Shown: piece by piece, positions 26,936-35,686 of the stretch
Layout of the letters: every line of letters starts with the position of its first letter
Position numbering within the stretch: the first letter of the stretch is position 1
Source of the DNA: Acidobacteriota bacterium
GTDB taxonomy: Bacteria > Acidobacteriota > Terriglobia > Acidiferrales > UBA7541
Assembly (NCBI GenBank): GCA_003225295.1
Contig: QHYZ01000115.1
Coordinates: forward strand, 1 to 55,647
Direction: 5' to 3'
DNA: 55,647 nt
Made by a program: the position numbers and the translations under genes
The notes under the pieces: model-generated
Seen by the model: the letters and a program-made list of their open reading frames with translations, nothing else
Databases searched by the model: none
Told to the model about the DNA's origin: nothing

Positions 26936-28153
26936 ATGGCATCAGGAGGGTCCTTGCCCGTAGGAACTGCGTTTCACGAAAGAACGCTGGCGCTGTGCGA
27001 GAGCCTGAACTACCGCGAATGGTCGGGCTATTACACGGTCAGCATGTATGAGATGCACCATGAGCACGAGTACAACGCCATCCGCAATTCGGCCGCGTTG
27101 ATCGATATTTCTCCGCTGTTCAAGTACCGCGTGACGGGACGGGATGCGACAAAGTTCGTGAACCGCGTGATTTCGCGCGATATTAATAAGGTAGCCGTAG
27201 ACCAGGTCATTTACTGCTGCTGGTGCGATCCGGAAGGAAAAGTGATCGATGACGGAACGATCACGCGGCTGGGCGAGAGTGAATATCGCTGGACGGCGGC
27301 AGACCCGAGTTTGCGTTGGTTTCAGCAGAATGCCTTGGGTGTGGATGTAAAGATTGAAGATATTTCAGAACAAACCGCGGCGCTGGCGCTGCAAGGGCCG
27401 ATGTCAGGAAGATTGCTACATGCGGCCGCGGACGCCAACATCACGAACCTGAAGTATTTTCGCGTGACACGAGGGAGGATTGCGGGTGTGCCCGTGGACA
27501 TTTCGCGCACGGGCTATACCGGCGATTTGGGATTCGAAGTGTGGATGCCGTGGCGCGACGCTGTGAAGGTGTGGGACGCACTGATCGCGAAGGGCAAAGC
27601 CTTTGATGTTCACCCGGCCGGAATGATCGCGTTGGACATCGCGCGAATCGAAGCGGGCCTGATCTTGATCGAAGTGGATTACATTTCGAGCAAGAAAGCG
27701 CTGATCGCATCGCAGAGGTATTCTCCCGCGGAGATTGGGCTGGGGAAGCTCGTGGATTTGAAAAAGGAAAGTTTCGTTGGGCGTGAAGCGCTGGCACAGG
27801 AAGCGAAGAAAGGCGCGGAACGGGCGCTTGTAGGGTTGGAAATCAACTGGAACGAAGTCGAGGCGCTTTACGACAAATTGAAGATGGCGCCGCAGGTGCC
27901 GAGCACCGCGTCGCGCACTGCGGTACCCGTGTATCGCGGTGGGCGGCAGGTGGGCAAGGCCACCTCGACAACGTGGTCGCCAACCCTAAAAAAGATGATC
28001 GCCCTGGGCAGCGTAAGCCGCGGGAGTGCACCGGCCGGGACAACGCTGAGCGTCGAGATGACCGTGGAAGCCGTGCGCCACACCGTTTCGGCAAAGGTCG
28101 TGCCGTTGCCCTTCTTCAATCCACCCAGGAAGACATCCGTTCCGGTGATCTAG
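26936..28153 (+). CDS. GcvT-like aminomethyltransferase family protein
   Basis: A folate-binding glycine-cleavage T-like protein of about 405 residues. Domain hallmarks are HEHEYNAIRNSAALIDISPL, KFVNRVISRDI, ISRTGYTGDLGFEVW and AGMIALDIARIEAGL. No gcvH or gcvP lies nearby, so it probably demethylates a small methylated compound as DmdA or dimethylglycine-type relatives do, rather than serving glycine cleavage. The start is uncertain: ATG 26936 has no ribosome site, whereas TTG 26954 is preceded by AGGAGGG at 3-4 nt and may be the true start, six codons later. It stands alone on the plus strand. Confidence 0.87.
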   Translation: MASGGSLPVGTAFHERTLALCESLNYREWSGYYTVSMYEMHHEHEYNAIRNSAALIDISPLFKYRVTGRDATKFVNRVISRDINKVAVDQVIYCCWCDPEGKVIDDGTITRLGESEYRWTAADPSLRWFQQNALGVDVKIEDISEQTAALALQGPMSGRLLHAAADANITNLKYFRVTRGRIAGVPVDISRTGYTGDLGFEVWMPWRDAVKVWDALIAKGKAFDVHPAGMIALDIARIEAGLILIEVDYISSKKALIASQRYSPAEIGLGKLVDLKKESFVGREALAQEAKKGAERALVGLEINWNEVEALYDKLKMAPQVPSTASRTAVPVYRGGRQVGKATSTTWSPTLKKMIALGSVSRGSAPAGTTLSVEMTVEAVRHTVSAKVVPLPFFNPPRKTSVPVI

Positions 28154-28709
28154 GCGTAAAATCGATCCGCATACCTCTGAAGAAACGCCTTGCTAGCCCG
28201 TCGCGCTGAAGCCCTTGGCGCATCCTCATCGAATACGCGAACAATGACATGCCTACATTGCGACGAATGGAACCAACGCGTCGTGGGGTGTCCAAATCAA
28301 CGTGCGATTTCCGCTCCTCAGCGTATCGATCTTTGCGCTTTTCTTCTCCTCTTGATATGGCGGAGAGGCAGCAATCCCAAGCAAGAATCATTTGTCCCAT
28401 GCTCGGTCACAAACTCGTAACGCAAATCCGACCGCAGTTTCCTAAGGAAGACAAGGAGTCCGGAATCGAGGGAAAGTGTCCTTGCGACGCATTATAGAAA
28501 CCGATGGCTCTGTAGGAGAAAGTGAGCGCATCGCGCGGAACGAACCATTGTTGCAGGCAGCAAAGACAGCCTGGAAATACGAACCGATAGCGTTAGACCG
28601 AGTGCGATTCAATCCCACACAACTGTTGATATCACCTCTCAAATACCAAACACGAATCAAAGAGATCCGATTCGTCGTGGCTCACCCACAAAACTAGCTC
28701 TTTCCCAAC
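28154..28709. other. Intergenic region, nothing recognised
   Basis: These 556 bases separate two convergent genes. I find no credible coding frame, RNA gene or repeat. Short frames are present on both strands but none has a ribosome site or family resemblance. Confidence 0.5.
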
Positions 28710-29906
28710 TCATTGCGGCAGGCGGTTGTATTTCTTGAGGACCTCCCGGAGGCGGTCGTGAGGCAGCCGAATGATCTTGTGATTCTCGATGCCGGTCATG
28801 GTCTCGGCGGCGACCATGGCGTTGATGATCGCTTCCTCGGTGGCCTGGACGGTGGCGGCAAACACCGGTTCGATCTGATCATTGGGCAGCATCTTCAGAT
28901 CGACGAGATGGTCGGACGCCGCGGCGCCAGAATTGGCCGTCGAGAAGGCGATGAAAATGTCGCCGGAGCCGTTGCCGGAGATACTGCCGTTGCGCCCGAG
29001 GCCAAGCGAAACGCGGCGAGCGAGGCGTTTAAGCTGGTGCGCGACAAGCGGCGCATCGGTGGCCACCACAACGATGATGGAACCGCGGTCCAGTTCGTTG
29101 AATGATGTGGAAGCGTAAGCGGGGTCTTCAGGAATTTCCCTGCCGACGGGTGCTCCAGCGATGCGGAGATTTTTGCGCGACCCATAGTTGCATTGCACCA
29201 GTACGCCCACCGTGTAGGCGCCAATTTTCGATTCGATCTTTCGTGAAGACGTACCAATGCCGCCCTTGAATTCGTTGCAGACCATTCCGGTGCCGCCCCC
29301 GACAGCACCTTCTTCGACCTCGCCGCCGTGTGCGGCATCGATGGCGTGGAAGGCGTGTTCCGGTTTCACGTGGAATCCGTTGATGTCGTTGAGCCAGCCG
29401 TCCCAAGTCTCTGCCACAACCGGCAGTGACCACCAATAACCTGTGGGATCGGGCTGGCCGTGCGCGACGCGCCATTGAATGACGGCGTCGCGAACGACGC
29501 CTACGCTGTGCGTGTTGGTGATCATCACCGGACCTTCAAGAAACCCGGATTCTTCTACCCACGTGGTGCCGGTCATTTCGCCATTGCCGTTGAGCGACCA
29601 CCAGCCGGCGAAAACGGGATCGTTCATCGAGTCTTTTCCACGCGGAAGGACTGCGGTAACTCCCGTCCGAATCGGCCCCTTGCCTACTTGAAGTTTTCCC
29701 GCGCCTGAAATGAGCGTGGTATGTCCAACTGTCACGCCGAAAACATCGGTGATGGCATTGAATGGACCGGGCGAGCCGTCGAAGGGTACGCCCAGATCGC
29801 GCGCGCGGGGCTTGGCAGGCGGAGTCGCCTGAGCGGCGGCCAGAGAAATTAGGGAAAGCGAGCCAAGAAGAATGACGAGAGCGCGAAAATTGTTTGCACG
29901 AATCAT
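28710..29906 (-). CDS. P1 family (DmpA-like) peptidase
   Basis: An Ntn-type aminopeptidase of 398 residues with a signal peptide (ALVILLGSLSLISLAAAQ), so it acts in the periplasm. DmpA relatives are made as one chain and cleave themselves before a nucleophilic Ser; the site is KGGIGTSSRKIESK, preceded by GAVGGGTGMVCNEF. RDLGVPFDGSPGPFNAITDV is the typical N-terminus. The start overlaps the upstream M28 peptidase stop as ATGA, implying translational coupling. With the M28 enzyme it would trim D- or L-amino-terminal residues from peptides. Complete in length and motifs. Confidence 0.92.
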   Translation of the reverse strand: MIRANNFRALVILLGSLSLISLAAAQATPPAKPRARDLGVPFDGSPGPFNAITDVFGVTVGHTTLISGAGKLQVGKGPIRTGVTAVLPRGKDSMNDPVFAGWWSLNGNGEMTGTTWVEESGFLEGPVMITNTHSVGVVRDAVIQWRVAHGQPDPTGYWWSLPVVAETWDGWLNDINGFHVKPEHAFHAIDAAHGGEVEEGAVGGGTGMVCNEFKGGIGTSSRKIESKIGAYTVGVLVQCNYGSRKNLRIAGAPVGREIPEDPAYASTSFNELDRGSIIVVVATDAPLVAHQLKRLARRVSLGLGRNGSISGNGSGDIFIAFSTANSGAAASDHLVDLKMLPNDQIEPVFAATVQATEEAIINAMVAAETMTGIENHKIIRLPHDRLREVLKKYNRLPQ

Positions 29907-32098
29907 GGCTTGTTTTTCTCCCAGGAAGATTGCGCGGAGCCCAGCAATCTGGCGTTTTTCTCCACGGCCCTTTCCAGCAGCACAGCTTGCTGCCTCCCCT
30001 GTTTCCAGTCGTGTCTTTCCACTGCTTCGGCGAGCCCTGGGAATTCCAAGTGCGCGTAAGTGTAACGCGAAGAATAGAGAAGATGCTGAAACCACGGGCG
30101 GCCGGGAATGCCCGCGGGATCGAGCCAGTTGGATTCGACCTGCAGCAGCTCTTCGTTGAGGCGCTGAATCTTCCCCGGTGAGGCTGAGCCTGACAAAAGA
30201 TCGTAAGCGACGGCTTCGCGCAGAAGGTTGCCCGCTTTCTCGAATTCGGCGATTCGAGCGTGAAGCCGTTTCAATGGAAGAAGCCGCGGCTCAAATTTGT
30301 TCTTTTGTTCGAGCTCGCGCAGGAACCGTTCAAGGGCCGATGCGTTGAAGCCGAAGTCAAAGGGGAGAATGTCCGCATTGGCGAGACGAAGAGCGACGAG
30401 ACCCCAAATGCGAGTAAGGGCGATGTGGTATTCGAACGCCGGATCACCGATGTGCGACATCCAGTAATAATCGTCGTACATCGAGTGATACACGCCGTAG
30501 TCGCCGGTAAATCCGAGATTGATAACCGGCCGACCGAGATGATTCAGAAACACCGTATGATCGGAGCCGCTGCCGATGCGCGTTTCGACGAGCGCGCTGT
30601 CGAATGGCGGAGTGCTCGCTTTCGAATCGCGCATCGTGGTGGCGCGCCAGGCTTCGTACAGAGCTTTTTCCGATGGCGCGCGGACGTCTTTGGAAGCCTC
30701 CACGAGCATCGGCGCGAGAGAAGCGACGGCAGAGGGCGAGAAGCTCAGGCCGTCGGGGCCCGCCGTGGTGGCGGCCCCGGCGACAGATTCATCGACGTTG
30801 AGATAAGCGACGAGTTTTTTCTTCAGATCATCGGCGAATTGCTCGCCCCATTCGGTCGAGCCGGTGAGAGCGTATTCTTCACCATCCCAGCTGCAGACCA
30901 CGATGGTGCGGCGCGGACGGACGTCACGCTGTTTGAGTTCGCCAAGAGAACGCGTGAGCTCCATCATCGACGCGGTGCCACTGGAAGGATCCACCCCGCC
31001 GAAAACCCACGCGTCACGATGATTGCCGAGCAACACCCATTCGTCGGGAACTTCACTGCCGCGAATGCGCGCTTCGACAACCGTGTAGGCCTGCATGCTA
31101 GTGTCCATGTCCACTTTCACGTGAACTTTTACCGCGCCGGTGAATCGATAGCGGATGGGCAAAGCACCCTGCCAATCCTGCGGTGCTTCAGGACCGTTCA
31201 TGTTTTCCAGAAGCGGCTTGGCGTCGCGCCAGGAGAGGGGAAGAGCAGGAATCTTCGGGAGCGAGCGCGCTTCTTCGGGAGCGATGCGCTGTGCGCCCGG
31301 GACGGAAGCCCAGCCGGGCGTGGTGGGATCTCCAGGGACGATGTAATCGTAAGTGATCGCACCACGCTGAATGTGACTTTCCGGGCCCCAGGGGCCGTCG
31401 GGGAAAATCTTCCCTTTCGTGTATCCGTCTTCGGCCGGATCGGAATAGATAAGCAATGCCGCGACTCCTTCGCGCTCAGCGGTGAGCGCCTTGAAGCCAC
31501 GATAACTGTAGGGATTCGAATAGCGGACCAGCACGATCTTGCCCTTTACGCTGATACCGTTTTTGCGAAGCAGATCGTAATCTTCAGGATTGCCGCTGTG
31601 CGCGTAGATGACTTCGGCTGTCACGTCGCCGGAAGCGGAATAGCCAAAGTAGGAGCCCGAGACAGCGGGGTTCTTCGTGTCTGGATCGGCATCGTAGGCA
31701 TCCTCTCGCAGAGAGGCGATGAAGTGGACAGGCTCGGTCATTTCGAGAGAGATGTTGCGCGGGCGCGAGTGCAGCACATCGTAGCGGCGAAGAGTGACCT
31801 CTTCCCATCCCTGCTTGCGCCATTCGTCCGCGACGAGGTCCGCGAGCTGGTTGTTGCGACCGGATGCCGCAGGGTGAGGTTCCGCAGTGAAGGTGCGGTG
31901 CCATTCACGGGCTTTGGCGGGAGACGGGATCGACTGAAACATGGATTCGATTTGGTGCTCGGCGGCGGCGTGCTGTGGGGAAAAGCCGAGAATCGGTGAG
32001 CTCGGTGGTGGGGACTGTTGCTGCTCAGCGGAAAGCACGAAAGCAAGAACGAGGAAGGAAAAGAAGAAGGGGTAGAGATTTCGAGAACGAAGGGGCAT
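29903..32098 (-). CDS. M28 family metallopeptidase (glutamate carboxypeptidase II-like)
   Basis: A 731-residue exported dizinc peptidase resembling GCPII. After the signal peptide (YPFFFSFLVLAFVLSAEQ) come the protease-associated domain (VIYAHSGNPEDYDLLRKNG) and the M28 catalytic core: GNHRDAWVFGGVDPSSG (His and bridging Asp), SWDGEEYALTGSTEW (Glu pair), YLNVDES and YHSMYDDYYW. The C-terminal helical bundle corresponds to the transferrin-receptor-like dimerisation domain. GCPII enzymes remove C-terminal Glu or Asp from small peptides. The start at 32098 follows the aminotransferase by 64 bp; a GGAGAAC lies about 10 nt upstream. Middle gene of a three-gene operon. Confidence 0.93.
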   Translation of the reverse strand: MPLRSRNLYPFFFSFLVLAFVLSAEQQQSPPPSSPILGFSPQHAAAEHQIESMFQSIPSPAKAREWHRTFTAEPHPAASGRNNQLADLVADEWRKQGWEEVTLRRYDVLHSRPRNISLEMTEPVHFIASLREDAYDADPDTKNPAVSGSYFGYSASGDVTAEVIYAHSGNPEDYDLLRKNGISVKGKIVLVRYSNPYSYRGFKALTAEREGVAALLIYSDPAEDGYTKGKIFPDGPWGPESHIQRGAITYDYIVPGDPTTPGWASVPGAQRIAPEEARSLPKIPALPLSWRDAKPLLENMNGPEAPQDWQGALPIRYRFTGAVKVHVKVDMDTSMQAYTVVEARIRGSEVPDEWVLLGNHRDAWVFGGVDPSSGTASMMELTRSLGELKQRDVRPRRTIVVCSWDGEEYALTGSTEWGEQFADDLKKKLVAYLNVDESVAGAATTAGPDGLSFSPSAVASLAPMLVEASKDVRAPSEKALYEAWRATTMRDSKASTPPFDSALVETRIGSGSDHTVFLNHLGRPVINLGFTGDYGVYHSMYDDYYWMSHIGDPAFEYHIALTRIWGLVALRLANADILPFDFGFNASALERFLRELEQKNKFEPRLLPLKRLHARIAEFEKAGNLLREAVAYDLLSGSASPGKIQRLNEELLQVESNWLDPAGIPGRPWFQHLLYSSRYTYAHLEFPGLAEAVERHDWKQGRQQAVLLERAVEKNARLLGSAQSSWEKNKP

Positions 32099-32162
32099 GG
32101 TTATTTTGTTCTCCAAAAAAAACGGCCGGGCCGAAGACGAAAGAGAACGGACGGACAGCGCA

Positions 32163-33500
32163 TCAAGATGCAAACACTCTTGCCACAGCCGACTGCAGCG
32201 CGCGAGCGATCAGCGCACACTCCTCCGGCAGGATCGTGAACGGCGGAGCGAGAAGTATGTGATCGCCGCGCACGCCGTCAACACAGCCTTGCGTCGGATA
32301 GACGAGCACATTTTCCTCAAGACAGGCCTCGCGAATTTTCTCTGCGATGTCTTGCTCTTTTTGGAAAGGTTCGTGAGTGGCTTTGTCCTTCACAAACTCG
32401 ACGCCGAGCAGAAGGCCAGAGCCGCGAATATCCCCGACATTCGGATGCGATTGAAGCGGTGAAAGGGCCGCGCACAGCTTTTGCCCGGCGGTATTTACGC
32501 GATCAAAAAGTTTGTGCGATTCGAGATAATCGAGAACAGCGTTGCCCGCGGCGGTGGATACTGCATGCGCTTGATAAGTGAAGCCGTGCATGAAGGCGCC
32601 CGAGCCCCGTTCGAATGCCGCGACGACGCGCGCGGAAACGAGAACCGCGCCGAGCGGCGCGTAACCGCTGGCAACTCCCTTACCCACCAGAATAATGTCC
32701 GGTTCGACGCCCCAATGCTGGACAGCGAACGGCTTTCCGGTGCGGCCCATTCCGGTCATAACTTCGTCGGCAATCAGAAGGATACCGTTCCTGAGGCAGA
32801 TTTCCGCGATGCGCTGGGCGTAACCGTCGGGCGGCACGGCGGCGCCGAGAGTGGCACCGACGACTGGTTCGAAGATGAAAGCTGCGGCTTCACCGGCTCC
32901 GTGTTCGCGGAGAAAGACTTCGAGATCGTCGGCGCAAACGAGCTGGCATTGCGGAAAAGTCTTTTCGAAAGGACAGTGGTAGCAGAAACACGAAGCAATG
33001 TGTCCCCATTCCGGGATCAGCGGTTCATAGGCTGCGCGACGCGCGACATTTCCGCTGACGGACATCGCACCGAGAGTACTGCCGTGATAGCTCTGGCGGC
33101 GGGAGAGAACGCGGTAACGATTCTTCTGGCCGCCTTCGAGGTGAAACTGGCGCGCGAGTTTTATCGCGGTTTCGGTTGCTTCCGAGCCGCCGGACGTGAA
33201 ATAGACGCGGCCGCCTCTGCGAAAATTCGGGGGAGCCATGGCGAGCAATCGCTCGGCAAGTTTTTCTGCCGGCGCCGTGTGAAATTGTGAAGTGTGCGCG
33301 AAAGCGATCTGTGACGACTGCTCGGCCATGGCGCGGCCGATTTCCGGGATACCGTGACCGATGCAAACTACGGCGGCCTGGCCGGAAGTGTCGAGAAAGC
33401 GGCGGCCATCGGCGGTGATGATCCAGCAACCTTTTCCGCGAACGGCAATAGGAAAGGTCTTCTTGAAATTTCGGGGGAAAAGTCCGCTGCTCGTCGGCAT
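32163..33500 (-). CDS. Class III aminotransferase
   Basis: A PLP-dependent omega-type aminotransferase of 445 residues. YFTSGGSEATETAIKLARQ binds the phosphate, IFEPVVGATLGA and LLIADEVMTGMGRTGK supply the Asp that contacts the pyridine, and DIILVGKGVASGYAPLGA holds the Schiff-base Lys. The start is placed at 33500 (MPTSSGLFPRNFKKTF); the open frame continues far upstream but reads as antisense of the divergent permease. Substrate likely a beta- or omega-amino acid. Its position upstream of two exported peptidases suggests use of the amino acids they release. Confidence 0.92.
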   Translation of the reverse strand: MPTSSGLFPRNFKKTFPIAVRGKGCWIITADGRRFLDTSGQAAVVCIGHGIPEIGRAMAEQSSQIAFAHTSQFHTAPAEKLAERLLAMAPPNFRRGGRVYFTSGGSEATETAIKLARQFHLEGGQKNRYRVLSRRQSYHGSTLGAMSVSGNVARRAAYEPLIPEWGHIASCFCYHCPFEKTFPQCQLVCADDLEVFLREHGAGEAAAFIFEPVVGATLGAAVPPDGYAQRIAEICLRNGILLIADEVMTGMGRTGKPFAVQHWGVEPDIILVGKGVASGYAPLGAVLVSARVVAAFERGSGAFMHGFTYQAHAVSTAAGNAVLDYLESHKLFDRVNTAGQKLCAALSPLQSHPNVGDIRGSGLLLGVEFVKDKATHEPFQKEQDIAEKIREACLEENVLVYPTQGCVDGVRGDHILLAPPFTILPEECALIARALQSAVARVFAS

Positions 33501-33722
33501 GAGATGTCCGGGAAAGAATTGTAGCAGAGTAGAGAAGCAGCCGCGGACTGTACTCGAAATCGGAGAGCACGGGAAAAAATAACGTGGAGACGCAGAGCAC
33601 GCGCGGGCTGGGAAAGAGGAAACGGAGTTAGAAGCGGAGCCAGCAAGACGCTGGCCAGCCGACCTTACAGACCGAGATGTGCTACGCTGGCGCGGATTTT
33701 TTGGGATGAAGCAGGGGGAAGT

Positions 33723-35033
33723 CTGGCCGAGAAATCGCAACGACTGGTGAGGACTATTGGGCGCTGGAGTCTGGTGGCGTTGATCATCAACACGATGATC
33801 GGAGCCAGTATTTTTGGTTTGCCCGCGTTGATTGCCGCGCGACTGGGGAGGTGGAGTCCCATCGGATTTCTGGCGGCGTTCGTTGGGATCGCGATTATCG
33901 GGGCGTGTATGGCGGAAGTCGCGTCGCAATTCCGAGAGGCTGGCGGGCCGTACCTGTACGCCAGAGTGGCGTTCGGACGATTTTGTGCCATTCAGAATGG
34001 CTGGTTGACGTGGCTGAGCCGGATTGCGGCGGTTTCCGCGGTTGCAAATCTCTTCATCATTTATCTGGCCGAGCTTTTCCCGCTTGTAGGAGCCCCCTTT
34101 GCCAGGGCGGGAGTCTTGACGATGCTCATCGGATTTCTTGCAGTCGTGAACTATCGCGGCGCCACAGGTGGAAAACTGCTCAGCAATTTCTTCACGGTAA
34201 CGAAAGTGGCCTCGCTGACGTTTTTTATCGTAACGGGACTTGCGGCGCTGGCGCTGCATCCAGCGATACGGGTGACGCCGGCGGCGACGCAAACCACGGC
34301 CGCGGACTGGTTTGAGGCGCTGCTGCTGATGATCTACTCGTACGGAGGATTCGAGGCGGCACTCATCGCGACCGGGGAGACGCGCGACGCGCGCAAAGAC
34401 ATCCCCTTCGCGCTGTTCATCGCCATCGGGGCCACCACGCTCTTGTTTATCGCCGTGCAGTACCTGGTGATTCACACGATTCCAAACGTAGCGACGTCGA
34501 GCGCACCAGCGACGGACTCCGCGCGACGGTTTCTCCCGCCCCTCGGCGTTCGAATCGTCGCTGCGGGCACGCTTGTCTCCGCCTACGGATATCTAAGCGC
34601 GAATATGCTGCACACACCTCGAATCACGTTTGCCATGGGGCAACACGGAGATTTCCCTGCATTTTTCGGGAGGATCCATCCGCGCTTTCGAACGCCGCAT
34701 CTTTCGATCGTGATTTTTGCCGCGGTGCTTCTGTTATTTTCAATCGCGGGCAATTTCCGCTGGAATGCCTTGCTGTCCAGCGTCGCCCGGCTTTTTGTTT
34801 ACGGTTCGGTCGCCGCGGCACTGCCGGCGCTGAGAAAAACACACCCACAAGCCGAAGCGTTCCGTTTGCCGCACGGCGTCCTGATTGCCGGACTCGCGCT
34901 GCTTTTCACGGGAGTGCTAGTGACACGCATGCGCCAGGGAGAGCTTATCGTGATTTCCATCACGGCGGCCCTCGCGTTTGTCAACTGGCTGTGGGCACGG
35001 AAGCAGGTGACGCTCTCACAAGTTGCGCGCTAA
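33723..35033 (+). CDS. APC family amino-acid permease, probable CTG start
   Basis: A 12-segment transporter of about 436 residues with the APC helix-1 motif INTMIGASIFGLPALIA. It should import amino acids and is divergent from the aminotransferase/peptidase operon, which fits a joint catabolic role. The frame can start at GTG 33747, but the eight upstream codons read (L)AEKSQRLV, a natural N-terminus, and AGGGGGAAGT lies directly before a CTG at 33723. No ATG, GTG or TTG is available in that stretch, so a CTG start or an annotation at 33747 must be chosen; I favour CTG. Substrate unknown. Confidence 0.85.
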   Translation: MAEKSQRLVRTIGRWSLVALIINTMIGASIFGLPALIAARLGRWSPIGFLAAFVGIAIIGACMAEVASQFREAGGPYLYARVAFGRFCAIQNGWLTWLSRIAAVSAVANLFIIYLAELFPLVGAPFARAGVLTMLIGFLAVVNYRGATGGKLLSNFFTVTKVASLTFFIVTGLAALALHPAIRVTPAATQTTAADWFEALLLMIYSYGGFEAALIATGETRDARKDIPFALFIAIGATTLLFIAVQYLVIHTIPNVATSSAPATDSARRFLPPLGVRIVAAGTLVSAYGYLSANMLHTPRITFAMGQHGDFPAFFGRIHPRFRTPHLSIVIFAAVLLLFSIAGNFRWNALLSSVARLFVYGSVAAALPALRKTHPQAEAFRLPHGVLIAGLALLFTGVLVTRMRQGELIVISITAALAFVNWLWARKQVTLSQVAR

Positions 35034-35140
35034 TCCGTCCGCGAGATAGCGAGGGAACCGCGGCCATTTTGGCGGTTGCATGCACTGCTCGGTCGTGGGA
35101 TTTCCTTGCTGCGAATGAGTAATGCGCGGGAGAACAAACG

Positions 35141-35578
35141 ATGACGAAGAAGAGATCGGGCGACGCGTGGATGCCGGCAGCCGATTATGGGCGCGCGATG
35201 CCGCGATTTACCTTGAATCTGCTGGTGCGCGACGTGCAGAAATCAATTCCTTTCTATAAAGATGTCCTTGCGGCGAAGGTGCAATATGCGGACGCGGATT
35301 TCGCGGCGCTGAGTCTGCAGGGAGTGGACTTCATGCTGCACGCCGACCATACCTATGACCATCATCCGTTGTTTGAGCGGCTGAAAGTGGTCGGAGCGCG
35401 CGGAACCGGAGCGGAGTTGCGCGTGATGGGAATTGATCCTGACGCGACCGAGAAAAGAGCAAAGGCAGCCGGAACGAAAATTATTCAGGCCGCGATGGAT
35501 TTTCCGCATGGGTGGAGGGACATAATGCTGGAAGATCCCGACGGATACATCTGGGCAGTAGGCGTGGCGATTCCTTGA
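35141..35578 (+). CDS. VOC (glyoxalase/bleomycin-resistance) family protein
   Basis: A 145-residue VOC-fold protein with the beta-alpha-beta-beta-beta pattern: FTLNLLVRDVQKSIPFYKDV, FAALSLQGVDFMLHADHTY, and the closing MLEDPDGYIWAVGVAI. Family members bind a divalent metal between two modules and act as glyoxalases, dioxygenases or resistance proteins. The final D-P-D-G-Y motif is canonical. A later start at the internal MPAADYGRAM or MPRFTLN is possible. It lies about 110 bp before the S9 peptidase gene on the same strand. Confidence 0.88.
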   Translation: MTKKRSGDAWMPAADYGRAMPRFTLNLLVRDVQKSIPFYKDVLAAKVQYADADFAALSLQGVDFMLHADHTYDHHPLFERLKVVGARGTGAELRVMGIDPDATEKRAKAAGTKIIQAAMDFPHGWRDIMLEDPDGYIWAVGVAIP

Positions 35579-35686
35579 GCGGCGAGCCGCGGGCAGGACT
35601 ATTGGATTCGGGACCGAAACGTGACAATATCCGTGATTCTGCACGGAGTGTTGCACCTCACAGTGTTCCGAAGGAGAAGAATCGAG

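Noticed and set aside
30260-31999. A 579-codon open frame on the plus strand
   Set aside because: It is the exact antisense of the M28 peptidase gene; the translation is rich in Arg/Ala/Gly with no family resemblance, while the minus strand has complete catalytic motifs.
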